The notes under the pieces are model-generated. The model did not search any database. It was not told the origin of the DNA and saw only the letters and a list, made by a program, of their open reading frames with translations. This document shows positions 26,432 to 34,787 of a stretch of DNA of 64,000 bases, piece by piece; position 1 is the stretch's first letter; each line of letters starts with the position of its first letter. Both the position numbers and the translations under genes were made by a program. Source of the DNA: CAZIFG01 sp964539135. GTDB taxonomy: Bacteria; Margulisbacteria; Marinamargulisbacteria; GCA-2716485; CAZIFG01. Location: assembly GCA_964539135.1 (NCBI GenBank), contig CAZIFG010000002.1, positions 62,001 to 126,000 of the forward strand, given 5' to 3'.

Positions 26432-27307
26432 ATGTTATCCGCAGCAAGAGCCACAGCATCATCGATGAGACACGTAGTCAGACCTATGACAGTCAAGGCA
26501 ATGACAGCAACCGTACCCAGTGCTATAGCAACAGGCCCTTTAAAATTAGGCCATGCAGCACCGCCTCCCATTCCAAACGTGGTTTGGCGTGTTCCCGTTC
26601 GAGCGATGGGAACAGACTCAAAAAAAACTAATCTGCTAAGACCTGTTTTAAAAGGGGTAGATCCTGCAGATATTAAGGTTATTACACCTGGAATGGCATC
26701 TCCAGAAACTTGTCCAGAAATGCCTATTATTCAAGTGAGAGGGGAGGAGCCTATTATTGTATTAGGGTATTCAGGGCAAGGAAGAGCATTTTCAGACGAG
26801 GTGATTGCAAAAGGAAAATTAGAGGATAGGCTTTATATATGCGATTACAAGTTTTATTCGAGAGAATGTTACTCAGAGACGCTGGCAGGCGGAAGTGGGG
26901 CGCTATTTACACTGGGCATTAAGGTCAGTGATTTTGTAGAAACCATTAATCGCCTTCATGGAACAAGCCATACCGTAGAAGACATCCTAACAAATCCTAT
27001 GATATTAAAAGAGATTATCAGAGGTAAAAAACACACAGGGATTGACACAAGACTAAGTGAAGAGATGAGAGCTGTCAGTGTTTATAAACCCTTCCATGCG
27101 GAAATATGTAAAAAAGCTATTTTTTTAGAACATGCGGAAGGTGCAGATAAAAAAGTAGAAACGCACTTAGATCGCATTATATGGAACAATAATAGAGCTT
27201 ATTTAGGCCGAGAGCCCGAAAAATCGCCGTTCGAACGCTTCCAAATCGCAAGAGAAAAAGGGGATGTTCTTGAGATAGTAAAAGCAGCATTTAGATTAGT
27301 GTTTTAA
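26432..27307 (+). CDS. Novel protein with mitochondrial-presequence-like N terminus, paralogue 2
   Basis: A 291-aa tandem relative of the gene at 25500. The first ~60 residues are almost the same (LSAARATASSMRHVVRPMTV, then PPPIPNVVWRVPVRAMGTD), again without acidic residues, while the remainder has diverged strongly. Shared motifs are VLGYSGQG, GALFTLG and FVETINRLHGTSH. The strong conservation of the N terminus and upstream DNA against a divergent body suggests a mobile targeting cassette or recent gene conversion. GAGAGG precedes the ATG. It converges on tlyA with a 4-nt overlap. Function unknown. Confidence 0.7.
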   Translation: MLSAARATASSMRHVVRPMTVKAMTATVPSAIATGPLKLGHAAPPPIPNVVWRVPVRAMGTDSKKTNLLRPVLKGVDPADIKVITPGMASPETCPEMPIIQVRGEEPIIVLGYSGQGRAFSDEVIAKGKLEDRLYICDYKFYSRECYSETLAGGSGALFTLGIKVSDFVETINRLHGTSHTVEDILTNPMILKEIIRGKKHTGIDTRLSEEMRAVSVYKPFHAEICKKAIFLEHAEGADKKVETHLDRIIWNNNRAYLGREPEKSPFERFQIAREKGDVLEIVKAAFRLVF

Positions 27308-28071
27308 GCAAAGTAAAAAAAGAATTCTTGATTGCCTTTTGCGCCTTTAAGAGGAGAAAGGCAGTCCTGAAGGCAGGTAAAGCCAAGCCCTTCAAGTTGG
27401 GTTTGGGTTCTCTCTTTAATACGGGATAAAACGGCTTCATCCGTAATCACACCGCCAACGGGAATTTCAGATTTTTGAGATTCAAATTGGGGCTTAATCA
27501 GAACCACAAAGCGCGTGTTTTTGGGGACTAACGTTTGAATAGCCGGTAAGACAGCACAAACACTGATAAAAGAGACATCCATCACCACAATGGAAATTTT
27601 AGACGCAATGCCTTCGGGGGCATGATGTTTTTGACAGAGATCTAAAAAAGTCGTGGGTGTAAGTGTCCGTGCATTACACCTTTCGATGAGTGTGACCTGA
27701 GGGGACGTCGCAATGCGTTGGGCCACTTGGCCATAGCCAACATCAAGACCAATGACATGCTTGGCCCCATGTTGAAGCGCACAATCTGTAAAGCCACCCG
27801 TAGAAATGCCCACATCTAGCACAACGGCATCCTGAAACTGAAGCCCAAAAGCCGTAATAGCGCCGGCCAGTTTATCCCCACCGCGGCTGACATACAAAGA
27901 AGGCTGCTTCAGAAGACGAAGTGTAGAGGTGTCTGAAATAGGTGTTCCAGGTTTAAACTGTTTGATCTCATCGACCAAAACATAGCCCTGTATAATATAA
28001 GACTGTGCCTCGGATAGCGACGCCAAAAGCCCTCGGTCAACCAAAAGCTGATCCAGTCGGTATTTGGCCAT
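27304..28071 (-). CDS. tlyA: TlyA-type rRNA 2'-O-methyltransferase
   Basis: TlyA proteins methylate ribose 2'-OH groups of rRNA; some are also haemolysins. The 255-aa protein has an N-terminal S4 RNA-binding domain (RLDQLLVDRGLLASLSEAQS), then an RrmJ-like methyltransferase with the SAM site VLDVGISTGGFTDCALQHGA. VMDVSFIS and LIKPQFE supply further catalytic residues. The C-terminal KGNQEFFFYF is characteristic. The stop of the downstream-facing gene at 27307 overlaps it by four bases. It is separated by 1 nt from the lipoprotein gene upstream, so the two may be co-transcribed. Confidence 0.9.
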   Translation of the reverse strand: MAKYRLDQLLVDRGLLASLSEAQSYIIQGYVLVDEIKQFKPGTPISDTSTLRLLKQPSLYVSRGGDKLAGAITAFGLQFQDAVVLDVGISTGGFTDCALQHGAKHVIGLDVGYGQVAQRIATSPQVTLIERCNARTLTPTTFLDLCQKHHAPEGIASKISIVVMDVSFISVCAVLPAIQTLVPKNTRFVVLIKPQFESQKSEIPVGGVITDEAVLSRIKERTQTQLEGLGFTCLQDCLSPLKGAKGNQEFFFYFA

Positions 28072-28072
28072 G

Positions 28073-28588
28073 TTACGGAATCGGAGTTAGCGTATAGCCA
28101 TTGTATTTCAGAAAGTTTCTAAAGCCTTTGACGTAACTTCCAGGATTAAAGCCACCACTGGAAAGCGCGTAAATAATGAGATTATTGCCAGAGGGGGTAA
28201 ATTGAATGGAAAAGCTCCATTCTGTTTCCACCGTTTCAGCAGGGCGAGAGGTTGTTCGGACAGACCCTTGAACCGTATCCAATCGGGGGGAGTATTTTGT
28301 GGGGGTAGTAGACCCATTAAGTGGAAGCCGTGCTGCATTTTGAGTAAAGCTGGTTTCTTGTTCCGCAGGAACTTGATAAACAGAGGTGCCGACATAGACA
28401 CGATAACTGGCGCGATCTTCGGATTCAGATCTATAGGTTATTTGAAAGCCATTAAGGCCAATATATTCCTTAAGAAGCTCGCTGACATCTTCAAGTTTAG
28501 CATTTTGAATTTCATAGCGCTGTGTTTTTTGACAGCCAGAGATAAGACTCAGACAGATTAAAAGTAATAGTAAAGTGCGTTTTATCAT
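28073..28588 (-). CDS. Lipoprotein of unknown function (171 aa)
   Basis: The start at 28588 (MIKRTLLLLLICLSLISGC) is preceded by GGAGG and gives a textbook lipoprotein signal with lipobox LISGC. A longer frame to 28645 only adds residues before it. The mature part begins with a helix and strand (LEDVSELLKEYIGLNGFQIT) that resembles the small alpha-beta domains of envelope lipoproteins, but no family is recognised. It ends just before tlyA. Confidence 0.75.
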   Translation of the reverse strand: MIKRTLLLLLICLSLISGCQKTQRYEIQNAKLEDVSELLKEYIGLNGFQITYRSESEDRASYRVYVGTSVYQVPAEQETSFTQNAARLPLNGSTTPTKYSPRLDTVQGSVRTTSRPAETVETEWSFSIQFTPSGNNLIIYALSSGGFNPGSYVKGFRNFLKYNGYTLTPIP

Positions 28589-28648
28589 CAAAATCCTCCT
28601 ATCCCCTATGGGCATACTATACAGGAGAGTTGATGAAAGTTTCAAATA

Positions 28649-28786
28649 GGGACTGTGGTGAAACTGTCTATTTTGGCCATCTGCTGTGTTATCCTCGCCC
28701 TCAAGTCCTCATTTATTACATATAAGGTTTTTCGGGCTCGGAATGCCTTGCAGCTGATCCAAACGTAGGCATCTCGCACCAGTCCC
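28649..28786 (-). mobile_element. MITE-like inverted-repeat element, copy B (degraded, inverted)
   Basis: Same element as at 23447 but in the opposite orientation, with several mismatches in both ends (GGGACTGTGGTGAAACTGTC on the left). No exact 5-bp duplication is visible; AATA occurs on both sides. It is the most diverged complete copy and probably the oldest. Confidence 0.75.
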
Positions 28787-28890
28787 AATAAAATACGCCC
28801 TCGGATTTCTTGCAAAGCCAAATAAGAGGTGATATCGTTGAGGTATAAATGGGACGTATCGTATTTTAAAGGTATAAAAAAGGAAAAAAG

Positions 28891-29112
28891 ATGAAAAATA
28901 AAAAAACAGTAATAGCCGTAATAATAGGGATTATTCTGGGTTTAGGTATAGCCTTTATGTTTTGTCCTGCAAAATGTAAAATTCAAAAAGCCTTAATGGG
29001 CTGTTCTCAAGAAAAAGAAAAGAAATGTTGTAAAAAAGAAGCCGCTGCAACAAACGCTACTGCGGCAACAGAAGAAAAAACACCCAGCGAAAATTGCAAG
29101 TCCTGTAAGTAA
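28891..29112 (+). CDS. Small cysteine-rich membrane-anchored protein
   Basis: Not recognised. The 73 residues consist of one N-terminal membrane helix (VIAVIIGIILGLGIAFMF) followed by a short Lys/Cys-rich tail with FCPAKCK, MGCSQ, KKCCKK and ENCKSCK. Eight cysteines in under 50 residues suggest metal binding or disulfide crosslinks outside the membrane. AAGGA lies 7 nt before the ATG. It stands alone between two copies or fragments of the inverted-repeat element. Confidence 0.6.
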   Translation: MKNKKTVIAVIIGIILGLGIAFMFCPAKCKIQKALMGCSQEKEKKCCKKEAAATNATAATEEKTPSENCKSCK

Positions 29113-29133
29113 AAACAGGCATATGAGCCCCAT

Positions 29134-29158
29134 GGGGCTGTTGCGAAACACCTATTTT
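29134..29158. repeat. Solo end of the MITE-like element
   Basis: Twenty-five bases beginning GGGGCTGTTGCGAAACACCT match the right-hand end of the element (reversed). No second end follows before the kinase-fold gene, so this is a truncated copy. Confidence 0.65.
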
Positions 29159-29175
29159 AGAAGAGAAGAGACGTT

Positions 29176-30558
29176 TTAATAAGCAGTTTGAATGGGTTTA
29201 GAATTCAAAACAGAAGATCCTGGCTTATCAGGGTCATGGATAGAAACACTGGAGCACCCCCTAAGCATAGGGTTAAAGGGGGCCGATTCAAGCGCAGAAA
29301 GTTCAGGGTGTTTAAATTTAAAGGCCTGAAAGGCTTCATGCGCTTCTGTTGTTAAAAAATCATGAAGCGCAAGGGTGCCTTGAAAGAAGTCATTTGCGAA
29401 TTGAGTAGGGCTATCAGGTCTATAGACCATATCGGCTAAAAATTGGCAGGCACATGCAAATTTAACACGTGCAATAAGCTCGGGTTCAAGATCTCTATAG
29501 GGTTGATACCCAGGTTCAGATCGGAGTGAGGCTAAAAATAAATGCGCCATAGCAAGGTTAGAGCGGCTATAAGGAATTTCAGACTGATACCCTAAATCCG
29601 AAGAAAAGGAATAGGCGCTTTTCTTCTGGATAATATCTGAAAATCCCAAAAGTCCAAATAAAACCTTTGCTAAGTCCATGATAAGATCTTGGTGATTGGC
29701 AACTTCTTGACCATTCGGCGTTTTTTTCGTGAGCATCCCATGGCTGTCAAAAGCTTTTAGGGTGTAAGCCTTTGTTTTGGGATCTTTTAAGGCCATCACA
29801 TTGCCGGGATTAATATCTTGGTGGATAGGGACTGCTAAATGAGGTGTCCTCATGCGATTTAAAAATGCAGTATCCTCCAAAAGATAGTGCATGAGATCAA
29901 AGGGATTATAACAAAAGGCCCCATTAATCATATACGTCGGTTGAGATAAAAAATCGGACACATTCGACTCTCTGCCATTAGAAAGCGGGAATTGGCCTGA
30001 AAATTTAGGGTCTGTTTTCATGATCTCCAATCGCTTTAAAACACGATCAAAATACAACTGTTTGAAGTGAGCAACACCTTCCTTAGGCGATAAAGATTTG
30101 GGGGCGAGTTGAATGCCAGATGAAAGCGTAAAAGTATCGTTGTAGCCATGGGTAAAAAGGTCACAAAAGAAGGTTTCCAGCGCATGAATAAGGAGCGGAA
30201 TTTCCTGGGGAGAATTAGAAAGGGTTTCGAGTACAGACGGAATGATAGCGCCGGGTAGAAACGAAAGGTCAAAATAAGCGTAGTCTGGAGTCACTTTAAA
30301 GTTAAGCAATTCAGGAAATAAGTCTTGTAGCGGTTTAGGGGCAGATTTCAGAAAGGTATAAAAGGCAATTTCACACTCAACATGCTTAATGCCATTTTCA
30401 CCATGAAGGCGAGAGGCTTTTCTCACAAACGGAGAGCCATCTTCATTGCGAATTAGCCAAATCTCAGCTAAAGAGCCGCCCATTAATTGTTTGACTGGAA
30501 CCTGTCCGGGGGAAAGCCAAAGGTCTGGGGGGAGTGGAGTAGATATGACTTTGAACAT
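29176..30558 (-). CDS. Protein-kinase-fold (APH-like) protein
   Basis: A 460-aa protein with kinase-fold marks in the right order: a glycine-containing loop GGSLAEIWLIRNED (about residues 27-40), a Lys in FVRKAS and a helix-C-like Glu in VECEIAFY. The catalytic loop PIHQDINPGNVMALKD (HxDxxxxN) and a metal-binding Asp in KAFDSHGML follow. This pattern is that of aminoglycoside phosphotransferase and HipA-like or effector kinases; the substrate is unknown. The long C-terminal helical region lacks known domains. AGAGGTGA precedes the start. It may be a host-directed kinase, but no secretion signal is visible. Confidence 0.65.
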   Translation of the reverse strand: MFKVISTPLPPDLWLSPGQVPVKQLMGGSLAEIWLIRNEDGSPFVRKASRLHGENGIKHVECEIAFYTFLKSAPKPLQDLFPELLNFKVTPDYAYFDLSFLPGAIIPSVLETLSNSPQEIPLLIHALETFFCDLFTHGYNDTFTLSSGIQLAPKSLSPKEGVAHFKQLYFDRVLKRLEIMKTDPKFSGQFPLSNGRESNVSDFLSQPTYMINGAFCYNPFDLMHYLLEDTAFLNRMRTPHLAVPIHQDINPGNVMALKDPKTKAYTLKAFDSHGMLTKKTPNGQEVANHQDLIMDLAKVLFGLLGFSDIIQKKSAYSFSSDLGYQSEIPYSRSNLAMAHLFLASLRSEPGYQPYRDLEPELIARVKFACACQFLADMVYRPDSPTQFANDFFQGTLALHDFLTTEAHEAFQAFKFKHPELSALESAPFNPMLRGCSSVSIHDPDKPGSSVLNSKPIQTAY

Positions 30559-30629
30559 ATATCACCTCTCTATAGTATTAATGTTAATTGTAGCATTAAA
30601 AAATATTTAATCAATAAATAATTTAGTAT

Positions 30630-31505
30630 TTAAAGAAATGCGTCTGGCGCATAGATGGTATAGGGAGTATCCTTGTAGGTGAATTTATAAACACTGGCAC
30701 GGAGTTGAATATGAAAATCAGGGGTAATAATAGGGCTGCCATAAAGGCCATCCCCAATAATGGGAGAGAGATATTTAGAAGCGTGAAAGCGAATTTGGTG
30801 CCGCCTACCGGTGTGTAACACAACCGCGTATTCGACATAATCGGGCGTTTCACAGCGTTTAATAAAGGTAGATCTGGCTTCTTTTCCATCAGCGGCACGA
30901 AAACATTTTCGCCCAAACATCAGGCGGTCTGAGATGCGCTTAAATGCAGGGAGATGATCTTTAGGGGTTAACCGTGCGCGGTAAAGTTTTTGAAGACGCC
31001 CCTTTAGGAGCAATTTCGATAGATCGGCGGCAGCGTGTTGATGTTTGGGGAAGAGCATGAGTCCTGAAACCATAAAATCCAGTCGGGTAATGGGGTGGGT
31101 CAAGTAGGGAGTGCCATGGTCTTTCAGCCAGTTTTGAACGGCCGCTGTCATGTTATAAAAAAGGTCGGATCGATCGGGTCCGGAAGTAACCCCTGCGGGT
31201 TTATCAATGACTAAAAAATCCGCCGTTTCATATACAACTTGATCCGCCTTCAGGAGGTAGTGTCGGCCCTGATTGGGGGCGCAGTAAACCTTGAGTGTCT
31301 CCTGAGGTTGAATGATAACGTTGGCGTCCATCAGGCGAGCATTGCCCTTCCAAACGCCGCCTGAATTTAAGATCAGAAGCGGAGTTGTAGCGGCTGGAAG
31401 ATGTTCGGATAAGAAGTCTAAAATAGAGCTAGATTTAGTAGCGGTCAAATAGTAAATAGAGGCATTTTCATAGGGGAGCCGTCCTGGGGTTTGAGGTGAA
31501 TTCAC
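30630..31505 (-). CDS. RluA-family RNA pseudouridine synthase
   Basis: Converts specific uridines of rRNA or tRNA to pseudouridine. The 291-aa protein has THPITRLDFMVSGLMLFPKH, in which the catalytic Asp of the (H)RLD motif is retained, and LHTGRRHQIRFHAS and IIGDGLYG, the conserved C-terminal signatures. An N-terminal S4-like domain is only weakly visible. The start is a GTG at 31505, two bases after the upstream gene's stop, without a strong ribosome site; translation is probably coupled. The exact target uridine cannot be predicted. Confidence 0.85.
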   Translation of the reverse strand: MNSPQTPGRLPYENASIYYLTATKSSSILDFLSEHLPAATTPLLILNSGGVWKGNARLMDANVIIQPQETLKVYCAPNQGRHYLLKADQVVYETADFLVIDKPAGVTSGPDRSDLFYNMTAAVQNWLKDHGTPYLTHPITRLDFMVSGLMLFPKHQHAAADLSKLLLKGRLQKLYRARLTPKDHLPAFKRISDRLMFGRKCFRAADGKEARSTFIKRCETPDYVEYAVVLHTGRRHQIRFHASKYLSPIIGDGLYGSPIITPDFHIQLRASVYKFTYKDTPYTIYAPDAFL

Positions 31506-31507
31506 GA

Positions 31508-32536
31508 CTAATACCGTCTATAAACAAAAAGGCTGGGGGTCCCACGTATTTTTAAGGACTGGGCCATTACAAAATCTTGATCTAAGACGCTTTGCGGAAA
31601 GGGACTGTCCATGCACGTTTGATAGGGTTGCAGATCAAGTCCCAGTGTTGTCATCAGCGAACGAAGCTCATCCGGGCTTTTGGGACGATGATCTTTAAAA
31701 AAAGCCTCAGACACAGTTTCAAATTTACCCTGTTTGGCAGCGCAAATGCTGGCCAGCGCTTTTAATCGAGCACCAGAATGATTCTGGAGCGGAAAATGAC
31801 GATAAATAAGGGTAACCGTGTAAGGATAAAGGGCTTGCAAATTGCGAAGTTTTTCATGCATAACCGCGCAATGAGAGCATTCAAAGTCAAAGAAAATAGT
31901 CACGGTATAAGGCACAGGGAGTACACCGAGTTGATGAGATAAAATAGAATTTGCAGGAAGTTCTGCCGAAGCCGATGGAAATGTGGCAAGGTCTGCCAGT
32001 GTCAGCATAGGGCGAGAGGCATGTGCGGCTAAAGGTGGTGAAAAAAAAGAGGTCACCGCCCAAAAAACACCGAAGGTCAGACCGAGGGATAAAAGGCTAA
32101 AACTCAGAATGGGGATAGTGGGGTTATACGAGGTAGGGGGGGCAAAAGGCTGTTTAGCAGGAAGTCTTGAGATCAGAATGAAGTTAAGAATGAGGATAGA
32201 AGAAGAAATGACACAAAATAAACACCAGGCATGGATCACAAAGGCTTGGAGACTCAAAAGCGAAAGACTGCTTAAAAAGCCCCCTAAACTTAAGATCCAG
32301 AACCAGATAAAGATAGTCCTGGATTTTGTTTTGAAAAGCAAGAGACTGATAAAAAATAAATTAAAATAGAAAAAAATACCAATAATAGACAGGGGGACAG
32401 AGCCGATTGTCGCATAGCTGCTGGTAAGAACTTCAGAACAGGATCCTACAATACAGAGCGGGCCATGAGTTACACTATTCCAGTACAAAAGAAGCGTATC
32501 TGTAAGTCCCAGAATAGAGAGAATGATAAAGATCAT
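31508..32536 (-). CDS. Vitamin K epoxide reductase (VKOR) fused to DsbA-like thioredoxin domain
   Basis: A disulfide-forming system in one 342-aa protein. The N-terminal half is a membrane VKOR with four helices, cysteines in GPLCIVGSCSEVLTSS, the conserved SVPLSIIGIF, and the active pair WCLFC. After a fifth hydrophobic stretch, a periplasmic DsbA-like domain has active site FECSHC and the cis-proline motif RGTPSLFV. VKOR takes electrons from the DsbA domain and passes them to quinone, replacing DsbB. Natural VKOR-Trx fusions are known in several bacterial phyla. It lies directly upstream of the pseudouridine synthase gene. Confidence 0.9.
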   Translation of the reverse strand: MIFIILSILGLTDTLLLYWNSVTHGPLCIVGSCSEVLTSSYATIGSVPLSIIGIFFYFNLFFISLLLFKTKSRTIFIWFWILSLGGFLSSLSLLSLQAFVIHAWCLFCVISSSILILNFILISRLPAKQPFAPPTSYNPTIPILSFSLLSLGLTFGVFWAVTSFFSPPLAAHASRPMLTLADLATFPSASAELPANSILSHQLGVLPVPYTVTIFFDFECSHCAVMHEKLRNLQALYPYTVTLIYRHFPLQNHSGARLKALASICAAKQGKFETVSEAFFKDHRPKSPDELRSLMTTLGLDLQPYQTCMDSPFPQSVLDQDFVMAQSLKIRGTPSLFVYRRY

Positions 32537-32632
32537 AATCTATAAAGTATCGAACAAGTATAAAAACATCAAGAGAGGATTTGAAAAGGCATGAAAATCC
32601 AGTATAGTGATAAGAGAATCCAGGGAGGCAAA

Positions 32633-33343
32633 ATGATAAAAAAAATAACCGGTATTTTAATGATGACCATGATTTTAACGACGGCAATCGGCGCGGCAGA
32701 GCCAGAACCACGTCGGGTCACGATGACCGTAAAAGTGGAAGAGAATTTTCAAGCAGATGTGGCCATTTTAACCATTGGCGTTGAGAAAAAAGAAAAAAAC
32801 TTTGAGCGGGCAACAGAAGAAGTTCTGAAAAGCATGAATGCCTGCGCTACCGTATTAAAAGCCTTAGGCATTCGAGAGGAGAATATCAAATACCAAAAAT
32901 TTGTTCATTCACCTGAAAACAATTGGTTTGGAGAGAGTGTTGTCGCAAAATCGGGATTAACCATTCGAATTGATGAAGGCACCAATATAGCACCTGTTTT
33001 GAAGGCCTTAAGCGCCATGGATAAGTCTATTAATGTGCAATCCATCACCTACGAGCTTTCAAACCCCGGCGAAACGGATGCTGTTTTAATTCAAAAAGCG
33101 GCACTGCAAGCCTCACAAAAAAAGAAGAGTATTGAAGGCGCTATGGCCATTAAATTAAACATTGCAAGTATCCGAGAGAATCATTTTTTTCAACCTGTAA
33201 TGGGTAAACGACTCTTTGCAACCGCCATGAATGCAGGCGCTCAAGAGAGTGAACCTCTCTATTTGCCAACACCTGAAATTCAAAAAACCTTACAGTGGAC
33301 CCTCGAATATGATATCAAAGATCAAGATCAACAGGAGTTATAA
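32633..33343 (+). CDS. SIMPL-domain (DUF541) periplasmic protein
   Basis: The start at 32633 has GGGAGG just upstream and gives a signal peptide (KKITGILMMTMILTTAIGAA). The mature ~215 residues match the SIMPL family: VKVEENFQADVAILTIGVE, then LKALGIREENIKYQKF, and YELSNPGETDAVLIQKAALQ. Family members are exported, trimer-of-dimer-like shells linked to oxidative stress; the exact role is unsettled. One base separates it from the YceI gene, so they form an operon. Confidence 0.85.
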   Translation: MIKKITGILMMTMILTTAIGAAEPEPRRVTMTVKVEENFQADVAILTIGVEKKEKNFERATEEVLKSMNACATVLKALGIREENIKYQKFVHSPENNWFGESVVAKSGLTIRIDEGTNIAPVLKALSAMDKSINVQSITYELSNPGETDAVLIQKAALQASQKKKSIEGAMAIKLNIASIRENHFFQPVMGKRLFATAMNAGAQESEPLYLPTPEIQKTLQWTLEYDIKDQDQQEL

Positions 33344-33344
33344 A

Positions 33345-33932
33345 ATGAACGTATTTAAATTATGGACCTTAGCCCTTTTAATCGCCGCAGGCATCCCAAA
33401 TCTAAGCCATGCAGCTGTGTATACAGTAGATGCAGCACATTCCAGCGTGGCCTTTAAGATTAAACATTTATCGGTATCAACGGTAAGAGGCGTGTTTAAT
33501 GAATTCACAGGTGAAATTAAATGGGAAGGCGCAGAGGCCTTACAAGCAGCCGCTTTTACAGGCGAAGTGGAGATGGCCAGTGTAGATACAAATAAAAAAT
33601 TGCGAGATTTGCATTTAAAAGGCGGCGATTTTTTTGATGTTAAAAACTTTCCTGTCATGACCTTTAAATCCAAATCAGTTCGAAAAGACAAGAGTGGTCA
33701 AGTCATCTTAAAAGGGGATTTTACCTTAAAAGGCATCACAAAAGAAATTGAAATTCCAGTGACAATATCCGGTCCCATTAAGAAAGGGTTTCAGTCTATT
33801 ATTGGCGTGGAAGGAACCTTTAAAATTAACAGACAAGAGTATGGGATTAGCTGGAACAATAAAATAGAAAACAGCACGTATGTATTGGGCGATGAGGTTA
33901 CTATTGAACTGAATATAGAAGCCGTAAACTAG
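33345..33932 (+). CDS. yceI: YceI-family periplasmic lipocalin-like protein
   Basis: The start at 33345 has AGGAG 8 nt upstream and gives a signal peptide ending near SHA-AVYT. The 195-aa protein has the family core: VDAAHSSVAFKIKHLSVSTV, GEVEMASVDT, LHLKGGDFFDVKNFPVMTFK, GDFTLKGITKEI and a final GDEVTIELNIEAV. YceI proteins are beta-barrels that bind isoprenoid or amphiphilic lipids in the periplasm. An alternative longer frame from 33231 lies inside the SIMPL gene and is unlikely. Confidence 0.92.
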   Translation: MNVFKLWTLALLIAAGIPNLSHAAVYTVDAAHSSVAFKIKHLSVSTVRGVFNEFTGEIKWEGAEALQAAAFTGEVEMASVDTNKKLRDLHLKGGDFFDVKNFPVMTFKSKSVRKDKSGQVILKGDFTLKGITKEIEIPVTISGPIKKGFQSIIGVEGTFKINRQEYGISWNNKIENSTYVLGDEVTIELNIEAVN

Positions 33933-34144
33933 ATATCGTAAACATCTAAAGAAATTTGAATTTGTTTACGTGCTTCTTTGATATGGCGAAGCGTTGGGAC
34001 ACAATCCATGGCCATATCTAAAGATTCTTTTCGAAGATCTGGGTTGTGAAGGGCATTGGTTTCTATGTCATAAATGAGCGCATCAAGAGTACTTGAAACT
34101 TGATTCAAAAGAGAAACATAGTCGCGTTTAATGGAAGATGGCAT
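33929..34144 (-). CDS. Small helical hypothetical protein
   Basis: Seventy-one residues, mostly helical by pattern, with heptad-like spacing (YVSLLNQVSSTLDALIYDIE, then LRHIKEARKQIQISLDVYD). No family is recognised and no strong ribosome site precedes the ATG. It overlaps the YceI stop by four bases, tail to tail, a spacing seen repeatedly in this genome, which mildly supports it as a real gene. Confidence 0.4.
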   Translation of the reverse strand: MPSSIKRDYVSLLNQVSSTLDALIYDIETNALHNPDLRKESLDMAMDCVPTLRHIKEARKQIQISLDVYDI

Positions 34145-34271
34145 TCAATTAGAGTAGCTTATCCATAAGAACCGATCAAGGGACTGTTGCCTGTCCATAA
34201 AATAAATAACGATAGAAGAAATAGACGTTCTTCTGTACAATTGCAGTTTAAAAATGATTGGGAGGAAAAAA

Positions 34272-34775
34272 ATGACACAATTAAAAGCAATTATGACAAC
34301 CAATAAAGGAACCATTAATCTGAACTTATTTGACGATAAGTGCCCCATGATGGTGGCCAATTTTGTCAATTTAGCCCAAAGAAAATTTTATGATGGATTA
34401 AAATTCCACCGCGTGATTGGGGATTTCATGATTCAAGGCGGATGCCCACTCGGAACAGGGACGGGTGGACCTGGCTACAAAGTAGCCTGTGAAATTCATC
34501 CCGAATTAACACATAGACGCCCTGGAATCTTATCTATGGCCAATGCGGGACCCAATACCAATGGAAGTCAGTTTTTTATTACACATGTCCCAACACCTTG
34601 GTTAGATGGAAATCATACAGTGTTTGGAGAAGTTGTAGGTCAAGAAGATCAAGAGGTTGTAAATAACATTGCTCAAGGGGACATTATAGAGTCTATTGTG
34701 ATTGAAGGGGATGTGGATACCTTGTTAAAAAATCAAGCAGATCATGTGGCCACTTGGAATGCGGTTCTGGCTTAA
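34272..34775 (+). CDS. ppiB: Cyclophilin-type peptidyl-prolyl cis-trans isomerase
   Basis: Accelerates proline isomerisation during protein folding. The start at 34272 has GGGAGG 5 nt upstream and no signal peptide follows, so the enzyme is cytoplasmic (PpiB-like), 167 aa. Active-site residues are present in FHRVIGDFMIQGGCPLGTGT, MANAGPNTNGSQFFIT and LDGNHTVFGEVV. A longer reading from 34254 adds six residues and would swallow the ribosome site. The next gene starts 12 nt downstream. Confidence 0.95.
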   Translation: MTQLKAIMTTNKGTINLNLFDDKCPMMVANFVNLAQRKFYDGLKFHRVIGDFMIQGGCPLGTGTGGPGYKVACEIHPELTHRRPGILSMANAGPNTNGSQFFITHVPTPWLDGNHTVFGEVVGQEDQEVVNNIAQGDIIESIVIEGDVDTLLKNQADHVATWNAVLA

Positions 34776-34787
34776 GTAACACAAATC

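Noticed and set aside
34180..34190. GGGACTGTTGC as another end of the inverted-repeat element
   Set aside because: Only 11 bases match and the following sequence is unrelated to either end of the element.
34145..34369. 74-codon minus-strand ORF over the ppiB start
   Set aside because: It is antisense to the cyclophilin start and ribosome site and has no supporting features.
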